From Hyphomicrobiales bacterium (GTDB lineage: Bacteria > Pseudomonadota > Alphaproteobacteria > Rhizobiales > Xanthobacteraceae), in NCBI GenBank assembly GCA_019075925.1, contig JAGXAC010000014.1, positions 1 through 35,846 of the forward strand: a stretch of DNA of 35,846 bases. The letters are read 5' to 3'. This document shows, piece after piece, positions 1 to 6,963 of this stretch. Position numbers and translations under genes: made by a program. How positions within the stretch are numbered: the first letter of the stretch is position 1; every line of letters starts with the position of its first letter. The notes beneath the pieces were generated by a model, which did not search any database, was not told the DNA's origin, and saw only the letters and a program-made list of their open reading frames with translations.

Positions 1-1
1 C

Positions 2-100
2 GAAGATACCTTCGAAGCCGATGCACTCACGGCCACGCTGCCGAAGCAGTTTCCGACGCAGACGCCGGAAAAGAAGATCGACGCGCAGGCTGCTGCTTAG
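2..100 (+). CDS. C-terminal end of an unidentified protein (partial)
   Basis: An open frame enters from the left edge and ends in TAG at 98-100, giving 32 C-terminal residues that finish in an alanine run (DAQAAA). The stretch is rich in Thr, Lys, Gln and Ala, as expected for a disordered tail. No domain is visible and I do not recognise the family. A hairpin lies about 30 bases after the stop (130-154). It could also be a chance open frame, because only 99 bases are visible; the good codon pattern and the downstream hairpin are the only support. Confidence 0.4.
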   Translation, partial: EDTFEADALTATLPKQFPTQTPEKKIDAQAAA

Positions 101-624
101 GCCGGGCATTCGACGCTGCATCAGGGACGGCATCGGCGGCTTCGCCGGCGATGCGTGTGACGTATCGGCTAACGAAGCTAGATCGAGCCGGTCGAAGACA
201 ATCTGCATACGAGAACGTTCGTGCGCTATTTGCGAAGCTAATGGCTTTGCAGGAGGCGCTTGCACCAAGGAGAGGACCTCGGCTTTCGCGAAAGCCACCA
301 CGGTCCCATCTATCGCTGCACCAGAATAGCCGATCGAATTCATGCCTTCGCGTCAGCGGGGCGCGCCAGTATGCGCTTGCGTGCATCCGGCCGCACCAAA
401 TCAAACATGCTGGGCGACCGCGCACCGTCCTGCCGCAATGTCGTCTGGACGCGCAATGACCTCATGGTGTGGCGACAGCCGCGTTGCCCGACATGACGAA
501 GGCAAGCGACGCATTTCGTCGATTGAAAGCCTCGTCACAGTTGAGGCGAACGTCGATGCCGCATAGAATGTTTCGCTAATGCCTGCTTCGCCTCATTCAA
601 CAAAATCCGGGACATCGCTTTAGA
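101..624. other. Intergenic stretch with no convincing gene; one hairpin
   Basis: The ORF track shows several overlapping frames here on both strands, but they are Arg/Ser/Cys-rich, lack ribosome binding sites and resemble no family. The one clear structure is an inverted repeat at 130-154 (GCATCGGCGG, loop CTTCG, CCGGCGATGC; 9 of 10 positions pair). It could end transcription of the gene cut by the left edge, but no T-run follows it. I see nothing else. Confidence 0.4.
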
Positions 625-813
625 ATGCACGCGCTATTGAGAGCCCTCGGGGTCGTCGTTTTGATCGCCGGGTTGGGCTTTATCGGACAAGGCTCGCGCT
701 CTTTCACCTACAGCGGCCAGGGCTTCACGACCCGATGGTTCTATTACGGCGTCGCTATGGCCGTGGTTGGCCTGTTGCTCATAATCTTTTCACGCCCCTC
801 CGACGAACCGTAG
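625..813 (+). CDS. Small two-helix membrane protein, hypothetical
   Basis: The 62-residue product has two hydrophobic segments, about residues 4-22 and 40-57, joined by a polar loop with the motif IGQGSRSFTY. It ends in a short charged tail (RPSDEP). I recall small Bradyrhizobium-type proteins with the same plan and an IGQGSGYFPY-like loop, so this is probably a member of that uncharacterised inner-membrane family. No strong Shine-Dalgarno precedes the ATG at 625. The gene stands alone and converges on the minus-strand gene at 911-1180. No function can be assigned. Confidence 0.6.
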   Translation: MHALLRALGVVVLIAGLGFIGQGSRSFTYSGQGFTTRWFYYGVAMAVVGLLLIIFSRPSDEP

Positions 814-910
814 AGTCGGCAGAGTGCGCGGCGGCGGCAGGTCGACAGATCTGTTTCCGCCTTCTTGGGGGATGTGCCCTCAGCAGCCAACGTCACTCGT
901 TGCGGCTTCT

Positions 911-1180
911 TCAGGTATCGGCCTGCTCACCAGTCGTGTTCGACTGCGGATTTGCAACTTCGCGCTTGAGCATTCCGGCGGCCAATAGCCCGGCGATGAA
1001 AATGTCGGGGCTGAGCGTTGAGACGTGGACGCCGCCCTGATACATGCGGTCTGCTACCGCTTCCATATAGGCCTGATCGCTAAGGTTTTGCTCGCTCCAA
1101 CTCGCCTCGCGCAGCCGGCGGATTAAATCGACCGATGTTTCGGCTTCGATCAGCAGCCCCTCGTTTGTACGATACTGCAC
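911..1180 (-). CDS. Conserved-looking hypothetical protein, 89 aa
   Basis: The start is GTG at 1180, preceded on the minus strand by a clear AGGAGAG ribosome binding site about 7 bases upstream, which makes this a real gene rather than a shadow. The soluble product has an N-terminal beta-like segment (MQYRTNEGLLIEAET), a helix with LIRRLREASW, and a mid-section QAYMEAVADRMYQGG typical of an amphipathic helix. No signal peptide, membrane helix or cysteine is present. The DLIRRLREASW and YMEAVADRM segments recall small rhizobial proteins of unknown function. It appears monocistronic, and I assign no role. Confidence 0.75.
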   Translation of the reverse strand: MQYRTNEGLLIEAETSVDLIRRLREASWSEQNLSDQAYMEAVADRMYQGGVHVSTLSPDIFIAGLLAAGMLKREVANPQSNTTGEQADT

Positions 1181-1632
1181 GGTTGTTCTCTCCTGAAGCA
1201 GCTGCTTCCACTACGGCGTTTCTAGAACATATTTCGCGCCGATTGCATCGGGGATTCTCGCGGCCGGAAGGACCTCGCATCGCCGTTGTCGCTTAATATG
1301 CGATTTTGCCGCCCAGACCGGCAATCAACCCCCATCTTTAATATTCAGCGCTGGCATCACTGAGCTTGGCCCTTGGCGTCCGATCCGGCCCCTTTGCCGT
1401 GGCAACGCCGCGGAAGCGTGACGGGGTTTTGAGTACGCGCAGGATCGCCTATATAGCCCGCATAGCTGGCGCGAGGATTTGAAATTCCGATGACGAAGCT
1501 GCAACGCCGTTTCAATTCCGACGCCGTGCTGTAGACTTAAAAATCACCAGCGTACCCTTGCTTGCCGGAGCTTGCATCGGGGTAAGCCAAAGCCCGGGCG
1601 AACTCCAGAACCGGGATGCTAGGAGGGTCCGT
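1181..1632. other. Intergenic region upstream of the CobW-type gene
   Basis: This 450-base gap separates two divergently transcribed genes. It holds the candidate promoter listed separately and a 14-codon open frame at 1490-1534 (MTKLQRRFNSDAVL) with a GAGGA about 12 bases upstream. I looked for a Zur-type AT-rich palindrome that might control a zinc-related GTPase and saw none. The ORF track extends the GTPase frame back to 1558, but nothing in that extension looks like the family. Confidence 0.4.
1429..1457 (+). promoter_or_regulatory. Candidate sigma-70 promoter for the CobW-WD40 pair
   Basis: TTGAGT at 1429-1434 is followed 15-17 bases later by TATATA/TATAGC (1450-1457), a fair match to housekeeping -35 and -10 boxes. 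It lies about 175 bases before the GTPase start, leaving a long leader. The assignment is by eye only. Confidence 0.35.
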
Positions 1633-2691
1633 ATGACCGAACAGTCTTCGTCCGAAAAAGTACCCGTAACGTTGTTGACCGGCTACCTCGGTGCCGGCAA
1701 GACGACCTTGCTCAACCGCATCCTGTCCGAACCGCATGGCAAGAAGTACGCCGTGATCGTCAACGAATTCGGCGAGATCGGCATCGACAACGATCTCGTG
1801 GTGGGCGCCGACGAGGAAGTGTTCGAGATGAACAATGGCTGCATCTGCTGCACGGTGCGCGGCGATCTCGTGCGCATCCTCGACGGCTTGATGCGGCGGA
1901 AAGGGAAATTCGACGCCATCATCGTCGAGACCACCGGGCTCGCCGATCCGGCTCCGGTCGCTCAGACATTCTTCATGGACGAAAATGTCGGTCGCAAAAC
2001 CAAGCTTGACGCCGTCGTTACCGTCGCCGATGCCAAGTGGCTCAGCGAGCGATTGAAGGATGCGCCGGAGGCAAAGAATCAGATTGCTTTTGCCGACGTG
2101 ATTTTGCTCAACAAGACCGATCTGGTCTCAGCCGACGAACTCAGCGATGTCGAAGGACGCATTCGCGGAATCAATCCTTATGCTTCGCTGCACAAGACCC
2201 AACGCGCCCAGATTCCCCTCAACGCGGTTTTGGACCGCAATGCCTTCGACCTCGACCGCATTCTCGATCTGGAACCGACGTTTCTGGAAGAGGATGACGG
2301 ACACGACCATGACCATGAGCACAGCCACGAACACGGCGACCACGATCACGACCATGCTCACAAGCATGGCGGATTAAAACACTATCACGACGAAGAGATG
2401 CAATCGATTGCGCTTCGTAGCGAGAAGCCGCTCGATGCCGACAAGTTTCTGCCATGGATCCAGGATCTCGTACAGAAAGAGGGCCCGAGCATTTTGCGGT
2501 GCAAGGGTATTCTCGCCTTCAAGAATGACGACCAGCGTTTCGTGTTTCAGGGCGTTCACATGATCCTCGACGGCAATCATCAGAGGCCGTGGAAACACGA
2601 CGAGAAGCGCGAGAGCCGGGTCGTTTTCATCGGCCGCAATTTGCCGCGCGAGCTGATAACCGAAGGCTTCGAGAACTGCGTCGTCAAGTAA
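1633..2691 (+). CDS. COG0523/CobW-family GTPase, probable metallochaperone
   Basis: The 352-residue product is a G3E P-loop GTPase. It shows a Walker A motif GYLGAGKTT (about residues 17-25), the family metal-binding CxCC signature (NGCICC, Cys70, Cys72, Cys73), a VETTGLADP Walker B/switch segment and the guanine-specificity motif NKTD. A histidine/aspartate-rich stretch (HDHDHEHSHEHGDHDHDH) follows near residue 220 and leads into a CobW C-terminal domain. The family delivers metals, often zinc, to target proteins using GTP hydrolysis. I chose ATG 1633 because AGGAGG ends 5 bases upstream; the ORF-track start at 1558 adds an unrelated extension. The WD40 gene follows 89 bases later. It is unlikely to be the cobalamin-pathway CobW in role: cobS/cobT lie 10 kb away and the poly-His loop points to zinc. 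No Zur box was seen. Confidence 0.93.
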   Translation: MTEQSSSEKVPVTLLTGYLGAGKTTLLNRILSEPHGKKYAVIVNEFGEIGIDNDLVVGADEEVFEMNNGCICCTVRGDLVRILDGLMRRKGKFDAIIVETTGLADPAPVAQTFFMDENVGRKTKLDAVVTVADAKWLSERLKDAPEAKNQIAFADVILLNKTDLVSADELSDVEGRIRGINPYASLHKTQRAQIPLNAVLDRNAFDLDRILDLEPTFLEEDDGHDHDHEHSHEHGDHDHDHAHKHGGLKHYHDEEMQSIALRSEKPLDADKFLPWIQDLVQKEGPSILRCKGILAFKNDDQRFVFQGVHMILDGNHQRPWKHDEKRESRVVFIGRNLPRELITEGFENCVVK

Positions 2692-2780
2692 TTTCACGAT
2701 TGCCGGCGGGCCGGAATATCTATGCGCCACCCGCGCAAGGATACGCGGAAGCTGCCGCGATGACGGGAGAGCTATAATCG

Positions 2781-3788
2781 ATGCCCGGCAACGCCGACAT
2801 ACCTTCCGTCGTCGAGCAGACGCGGCTTATCGGCCCTCTCGACGGCGGCGTCGTCAACGCACATTTTCTCGGTCGCACCGCCGCTCTCGTTCTTGGCGAC
2901 AACGCGATCGTGCTGGTCCCGCCGGATGGGGAAACCCGGCGCATTGCCGCGCACGAGGGCGCCATCCTGACGAGCGTCACCGATGGCGCACGCGTGATCA
3001 GCGGCGGCGATGACGGCCGCGTTATCGAGACCGTGTCGAGCGGCGAAACCCGCGTATTGGCGAGCGATCCGAAACATCGCTGGATCGATCACATCGCCCT
3101 TGGTCCGGACGGCACGATCGCCTGGTCCGCCGGCAAGAATGCGTACGCGCAAGGCAAAGAACTGCGGACCTTCGAAGCCGCGTCGACGGTCGGCGCGCTT
3201 GCCTTCTTCCCAAAAGGCTTCCGACTAGCGATTGCCCACTATAACGGCGTCACACTCTGGTTTCCCAATGCCGCGGAGGCGCCGCCGCAAACCTTGGAAC
3301 GAAAGGGCTCGCATCTCGGCGCGACTGTCAGCCCCGATGGCCGTTTCCTGGTGACTACCATGCAAGAGCCGCTGCTGCATGGCTGGCGGCTTGTCGACAG
3401 CCAGGACATGCGCATGTCCGGGTACACCGCGCGGGTCAAATCATTTTCCTGGAGCGCCGACGGTCAATGGCTCGCGACGTCCGGGGCCACGCAGCTTGTG
3501 CTGTGGCCGTTTCCCCACAGTAAGGACGGCCCGATGGGCAAGCCGCCGCGCCTGCTGACACCGTCGGGTCACCGCATTGAATTCGTCGCCTGCCATCCTC
3601 GCAACGCTGCCGTCGCGGCCGGTTACGATAACGGCATGATTTTCCTGACGCGGATCGAGGACGGCGCAAAAATTCTTGCCAGGAAGCCGAGCGATACTCC
3701 CGTTAGCGCGCTGGCCTGGAGCGCCGACGGACTCTTGCTCGCGTGGGGCACGGAAGGCGGCGAGGCCGGCATCATCGACCTCGCCTGA
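2781..3788 (+). CDS. WD40 repeat protein
   Basis: The 335-residue soluble protein carries repeated beta-propeller blades recognisable by SPDGRFL, WSADGQWLAT and WSADGLLLAW motifs ending in W-x-L or I-x-D strands. The length suits about seven blades. There is no signal peptide or membrane helix, so it should be cytoplasmic. The ATG at 2781 has GGGAGAG about 10 bases upstream. It follows the COG0523 GTPase in the same direction and is likely co-transcribed. I recall the same pairing in other rhizobia, which suggests the propeller is a partner or scaffold for the metallochaperone; that is inference, since WD40 domains have no fixed biochemical role. Confidence 0.88.
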   Translation: MPGNADIPSVVEQTRLIGPLDGGVVNAHFLGRTAALVLGDNAIVLVPPDGETRRIAAHEGAILTSVTDGARVISGGDDGRVIETVSSGETRVLASDPKHRWIDHIALGPDGTIAWSAGKNAYAQGKELRTFEAASTVGALAFFPKGFRLAIAHYNGVTLWFPNAAEAPPQTLERKGSHLGATVSPDGRFLVTTMQEPLLHGWRLVDSQDMRMSGYTARVKSFSWSADGQWLATSGATQLVLWPFPHSKDGPMGKPPRLLTPSGHRIEFVACHPRNAAVAAGYDNGMIFLTRIEDGAKILARKPSDTPVSALAWSADGLLLAWGTEGGEAGIIDLA

Positions 3789-3848
3789 ACGGGTCGTATC
3801 TCGACATCGCCCGATCGAGCGTGGCGAACTAGCCCTCATCGCAAATTC

Positions 3849-3923
<75 letters not shown>

Positions 3924-4214
3924 AAGCTTGTCAGCCGGCGCGCGTACGGCCGATGCAACGCAAGCGTAATGAAAGCGCGGCGATCCTTGCCATAGCCGCG
4001 CCAGACGCGCAACCTCTCGCACGACGTATCCATAAGCCGGACAAATACTGCCGATGCGAGGAAGCCACTCGCGATAGAGGGCGATCGACGGGCTCGAACT
4101 GATTGTCCGGAATGCGGCCAAAGTTGCTGAATTCGGAATAGTCCGCTCAAAGCCGTCAACACTGATCCAACAAAACAATGAATGGATCGATACGGCCGAG
4201 AAATAGCCTGAGCG
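3924..4214. other. Gap between tRNA-Thr and the LTxxQ-like gene
   Basis: This 291-base interval has only short shadow frames, some of them running through the tRNA. It should contain the tRNA promoter on the minus strand, but I could not pick a convincing -35/-10 pair. No repeat or integrase remnant is visible. Confidence 0.4.
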
Positions 4215-4991
4215 TCAAAACTCCGATGCGAGCTGATCCAGTCCCATGCCATGGGCGAGGCTGCGCACCTCGTTCTTTTGCTCATCGGAGAAGCTCATGA
4301 TCAACGGGATGGCGGCGGACTTGAGGTCCTGCACCTCGGCGGCATTCGGATCGATCGAAGCAACTTCGGCCGCAGCCGATGTGCTATGGCGGCGCGCGTA
4401 CCGCTCCTTGGCGTAGGCGATGTTGCGCAGCGCGGCCTCGACGGCAGGCCACATGCGCACCTGATCTGCGGTCAGATGCAGCCGCTCCTTGATGCTGGCG
4501 ATCTGAGCGTCATTGAGGAGGAAGCCTGATCGGTTGGCGCGATGCGGCGCCGCGGCGGCACTCATGCGTGCCTTTGGCTGAATTCGCGGTGGCGCGACGA
4601 CCGCCGATTTCGTTTCAAGATGCGGCGTCGCTTTGACGGCGGATGTAATGCGCGGCGGTATCGCAGCCGCTGGCGGCGGGGACGCGGCGGCGGCAGGCGA
4701 TTCTACCGTCGGCGCGGCGACGGCTGGCACCATCGATTGCGGACTCGCCAGCGCAAGCCGCGACTGCTTCAACTCCGCGGTGCTCACAGTGCCGGTCGGC
4801 ATATCGGCATCGGCCTCGACGACGGCGGCTTCCGCATTCGTCGCGGGAAAGCGCAAGGCGATATTCTGCGAAGCCGAAAGATCGGTGGAGCGCGCAGGTG
4901 CCCCATGCCATGCGCCAAGCAGGTAACCGACAAAGCCGGCCACGAACAATGAGAGATAACGCCCGCGCTTGAGCCCCCGGACCCGCCGCAT
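4215..4991 (-). CDS. Membrane-anchored protein with a C-terminal LTxxQ (Spy/CpxP-like) region
   Basis: The 258-residue product has a basic N-terminus and one hydrophobic segment (about residues 11-27, YLSLFVAGFVGYLLGAW), so it is anchored in the inner membrane with the rest probably periplasmic. Residues 55-150 are a low-complexity Ala/Pro linker. The C-terminal 110 residues are helical and contain IKERLHLTADQVRMWPAVE, an LTxxQ motif of the type seen in Spy/CpxP-like proteins and a family common in Bradyrhizobium. A chaperone or stress-sensing role is possible but not shown. The ATG at 4991 has only a weak ribosome binding site. A REP-like palindrome lies 45 bases upstream, so its promoter region has been invaded or supplied by a repeat. 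Confidence 0.8.
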   Translation of the reverse strand: MRRVRGLKRGRYLSLFVAGFVGYLLGAWHGAPARSTDLSASQNIALRFPATNAEAAVVEADADMPTGTVSTAELKQSRLALASPQSMVPAVAAPTVESPAAAASPPPAAAIPPRITSAVKATPHLETKSAVVAPPRIQPKARMSAAAAPHRANRSGFLLNDAQIASIKERLHLTADQVRMWPAVEAALRNIAYAKERYARRHSTSAAAEVASIDPNAAEVQDLKSAAIPLIMSFSDEQKNEVRSLAHGMGLDQLASEF

Positions 4992-5036
4992 ACGTAAACG
5001 CCCCTGTCCTCACGGTCTTTCGGTCGTCATAGGGCA

Positions 5037-5080
5037 CGATCCGGAAAGTGGATGCCGGTTTCCGGAAAAGATCATGCTCC
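5037..5080. repeat. REP-like dispersed palindromic element
   Basis: The sequence GATCCGGAAAGTGGATGCCG, then GTTTCCGGAAAAGATCATGC, matches the well-known rhizobial intergenic repeat of the form GATCCGGAAAA-(N)-GGTTTTCCGAAAAGATCATGC. The arms CCGGAAA and TTTCCGG pair around an 11-base loop, and outer GATC boxes flank it. The bases that follow, up to about 5130, resemble the usual degenerate tail of the element. It sits between the LTxxQ-like gene start and the carD terminator. Confidence 0.75.
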
Positions 5081-5213
5081 AACGAACAATCTGGACCTCG
5101 ATCCAATTCAACCCGATCGGATCAGGGTCTAGTACCTTTCAAATGAAGCTTAATTTATGTCTAACGGGCGAATTTTTGCCGGCAGATCAAGATCTCCGCG
5201 CGGGCGCCGGAAC

Positions 5214-5245
5214 AACAAAAGGCCCGACGTCGCCGCCGGGCCTTT
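5214..5245 (-). terminator. Intrinsic terminator downstream of carD
   Basis: On the minus strand AAAGGCCCG and CGGGCCTTT form a 9-bp stem, followed at once by TTTTGTTGTT. It lies about 35 bases beyond the carD stop codon and is a standard rho-independent terminator. Confidence 0.85.
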
Positions 5246-5280
5246 GGAACTTCTAGCGAAAAGTCCTGTCGGTGCGAGCG

Positions 5281-6057
5281 TTACGCGGCTTCTTCCTCGA
5301 CTACCGCCTCTTCGTCGGCTTCCGGCTTCGGTCCACGATGCGGGCCTTTGGCCAGCGCGGCCTCGATCTCCTTGATCGCTTCGGTCTCGGTCAGCCGCTG
5401 GACGGCCGCAACTTCCCGCGACAGACGATCGAGGGCGGCTTCGTAAAGCTGCCGCTCGGAGTAGGACTGCTCCGGCTGCGATTCCGAACGAAAGAGATCG
5501 CGAACGACTTCGGCAATAGCGACGATGTCGCCGGAGTTGATCTTGGCCTCATATTCCTGGGCGCGACGCGACCACATGGTTCGTTTGATCCGCGCACGGC
5601 CCTTCAACGTCTCCAACGCCCGCTTGACCATGGGCGTCTCGGCGAGCTTGCGCATGCCGACCGACGCAACCTTCGAGGTCGGGACCCGCAGGGTCATCTT
5701 GTCCTTGACGAAATTGATGACGAAAAGTTCAAGCCGCGCTCCAGCGACCTCCTGCTCCTCGATCGCAACGATCTGGCCCACGCCATGGGCCGGATACACG
5801 ATGAACTCGTTGGTCTTGAAGCCTTGTCGCTGTGTAGTCTTCTTCGCGTTCATTCCTAAAGCTACTCCTTCCGCTTCCGGCTTGCGCCGAGCAACGGGTT
5901 TGGCGGCGACGCCGACCCTTGCCCGGGTTGGTTGCCGCGTGGGCCTGCGGCTTGCGCCGGAGGCGGGTTTTCTAGCCTTCCGGCTCATGCCGGCCGTGCC
6001 CTTTTTCGCACGATGACGACGAATGTTCTCTGCCACAGCTCTCGCGTGGATTTTCAC
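5281..6057 (-). CDS. carD: CarD/CdnL-family RNA polymerase-binding regulator
   Basis: The conserved part begins near residue 76 with GFKTNEFIVYPAHGVGQIVA, the CarD/CdnL RNA-polymerase-interacting Tudor-like domain. A helical DNA-binding half follows (VPTSKVASVGMRKLAE, RRAQEYEAKINSGD). Family members bind the polymerase beta subunit and stabilise open complexes, notably at rRNA promoters. The open frame gives 258 residues with a basic Arg/Ala/Pro N-terminal tail. The start is uncertain: GTG 6057 has a poorly spaced site, ATG 5988 is possible, and ATG 5853 (MNAKKTTQ, 190 residues, close to the usual family length) has AAGGAG 11 bases upstream. A terminator-like hairpin ends only about 33 bases before 6057, which also argues for a shorter form or a regulated leader. 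The C-terminus is acidic. fdxA lies upstream on the same strand. Confidence 0.92.
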   Translation of the reverse strand: MKIHARAVAENIRRHRAKKGTAGMSRKARKPASGASRRPTRQPTRARVGVAAKPVARRKPEAEGVALGMNAKKTTQRQGFKTNEFIVYPAHGVGQIVAIEEQEVAGARLELFVINFVKDKMTLRVPTSKVASVGMRKLAETPMVKRALETLKGRARIKRTMWSRRAQEYEAKINSGDIVAIAEVVRDLFRSESQPEQSYSERQLYEAALDRLSREVAAVQRLTETEAIKEIEAALAKGPHRGPKPEADEEAVVEEEAA

Positions 6058-6090
6058 GCCTCTTTTGACGGTTCCTCGATAACGCCCCGG

Positions 6091-6118
6091 AAAAATAAGC
6101 TCCCCGAGTGAGGGAGCT
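6091..6118 (-). terminator. Intrinsic terminator or attenuator between fdxA and carD
   Basis: On the minus strand AGCTCCC and GGGAGCT pair perfectly around a 7-base loop and are followed by TATTTTTCC. This is a good rho-independent terminator placed directly before the carD frame. With the promoter at 6153-6180 it would define a transcript of about 55 bases. Confidence 0.65.
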
Positions 6119-6152
6119 GCATATGGGGGGTGTTCTTCATTATGTAAGCGGC

Positions 6153-6180
6153 TTTATATCACATTTTCGGCCAAAATCAA
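6153..6180 (-). promoter_or_regulatory. Candidate promoter upstream of carD
   Basis: Read on the minus strand, TTGATT (6180-6175), a 16-base spacer and TATAAA (6158-6153) make a strong housekeeping-type promoter. Initiation would fall near 6146, just before an ATG at 6140 that opens a 28-codon frame (MKNTPHM...) ending in a TGA that overlaps GTG 6057. Confidence 0.55.
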
Positions 6181-6188
6181 AGCCTTAT

Positions 6189-6212
6189 GGCATTGCAAAA
6201 GACCGCAATGCC
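6189..6212. other. Inverted repeat downstream of fdxA
   Basis: GGCATTGC and GCAATGCC are perfect complements around an 8-base loop, 36 bases past the fdxA stop. On the minus strand no immediate T-run follows, so it may be a weak fdxA terminator, an mRNA 3'-end stabiliser or a protein-binding site. Confidence 0.45.
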
Positions 6213-6247
6213 GAAAAAGGTTAAGGGCCAAAACACAACGATTTGAG

Positions 6248-6586
6248 CTAGTTACCTGTTCCCGGATTCGGCGAAAAATACTGGTCGAACTTGCCGGCTA
6301 CGCCCTCGAAATCCTTGGCGTCGGCCGGCGGCTCCTTCTTGGCGGTAATATTCGGCCAGATTTTCGCAAATTCCGCGTTCACGCTCAGCCACTTCTCGAC
6401 GTTCGGCTCGGTATCGGGCTTGATCGCGTCAACCGGGCATTCGGGCTCGCAGACGCCGCAATCGATGCATTCGTCCGGGTGGATGACCAGCATATTCTCG
6501 CCCTCGTAAAAGCAATCGACGGGGCACACCTCAACACAGTCCATGTATTTGCATTTAATGCAATTATCATTGACGATATAAGTCAT
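6248..6586 (-). CDS. fdxA: Ferredoxin FdxA, 7Fe-8S (3Fe-4S/4Fe-4S) type
   Basis: The 112-residue protein starts [20 protein letters not shown] and has nine cysteines in two clusters: Cys9, 12, 17, 21, 25 and Cys40, 43, 46, 50 ([12 protein letters not shown]). This is the FdxA arrangement that holds one 3Fe-4S and one 4Fe-4S centre; the acidic C-terminal extension (to GTGN) is typical. It is a soluble low-potential electron carrier. The ATG at 6586 has a GAGTGAG site. The S4 gene ends about 105 bases upstream and carD follows, an arrangement I recall from many alphaproteobacteria. Confidence 0.96.
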   Translation of the reverse strand: MTYIVNDNCIKCKYMDCVEVCPVDCFYEGENMLVIHPDECIDCGVCEPECPVDAIKPDTEPNVEKWLSVNAEFAKIWPNITAKKEPPADAKDFEGVAGKFDQYFSPNPGTGN

Positions 6587-6691
6587 CTGCTCACTCTGGC
6601 ATCGGTCCGTTCGCGAGCCTTGCTCCTACCGCATGGCCCATAGGGGCGCAAGGTTTGCCGCCCCCCTGAGGTGGGGCCCCGGCATGCGCTT

Positions 6692-6961
6692 TCAAAGCAA
6701 TTTTTCGTAAAGGCCAGCCGCGGCCACGGCACGCCCCCGCCGCTCGGAAAACGCTGTCACTTTAAGCACGTGCACGCGCCGGTCGAGCGCCACGGTGATG
6801 ACGTCCCCTCGCCGCACCATCCGGCCGGGCGCGCTGATTCGCGCCCCATTGATGCGAACGTGGCCGGCATTGGCCAGCGCGGCCGCCGCGATACGACTGC
6901 GCACCAGCCTCGCATGCCAAAGCCACCGGTCGATGCGCTGGCGGTCGACCTCAACCGTCAA
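6692..6961 (-). CDS. S4-domain RNA-binding protein (Hsp15-like)
   Basis: The 89-residue product is essentially one S4 domain: RIDRWLWHARLVRSR, then LANAGHVRING and GDVITVAL, the same plan as Hsp15 (HslR), which binds stalled 50S subunits carrying nascent chains. It starts with TTG at 6961, two bases after the helicase stop codon, with AAGGAG inside the end of the helicase gene, so translation is probably coupled to it. The pairing with an RNA helicase supports a role in RNA or ribosome metabolism. The exact substrate is unknown. Confidence 0.88.
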   Translation of the reverse strand: MTVEVDRQRIDRWLWHARLVRSRIAAAALANAGHVRINGARISAPGRMVRRGDVITVALDRRVHVLKVTAFSERRGRAVAAAGLYEKLL

Positions 6962-6963
6962 CG

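Noticed and set aside
27-425. 132-aa minus-strand ORF near the left edge
   Set aside because: No ribosome binding site, Arg/Ser/Ala-rich composition and overlap with the plus-strand gene end; no family resemblance.
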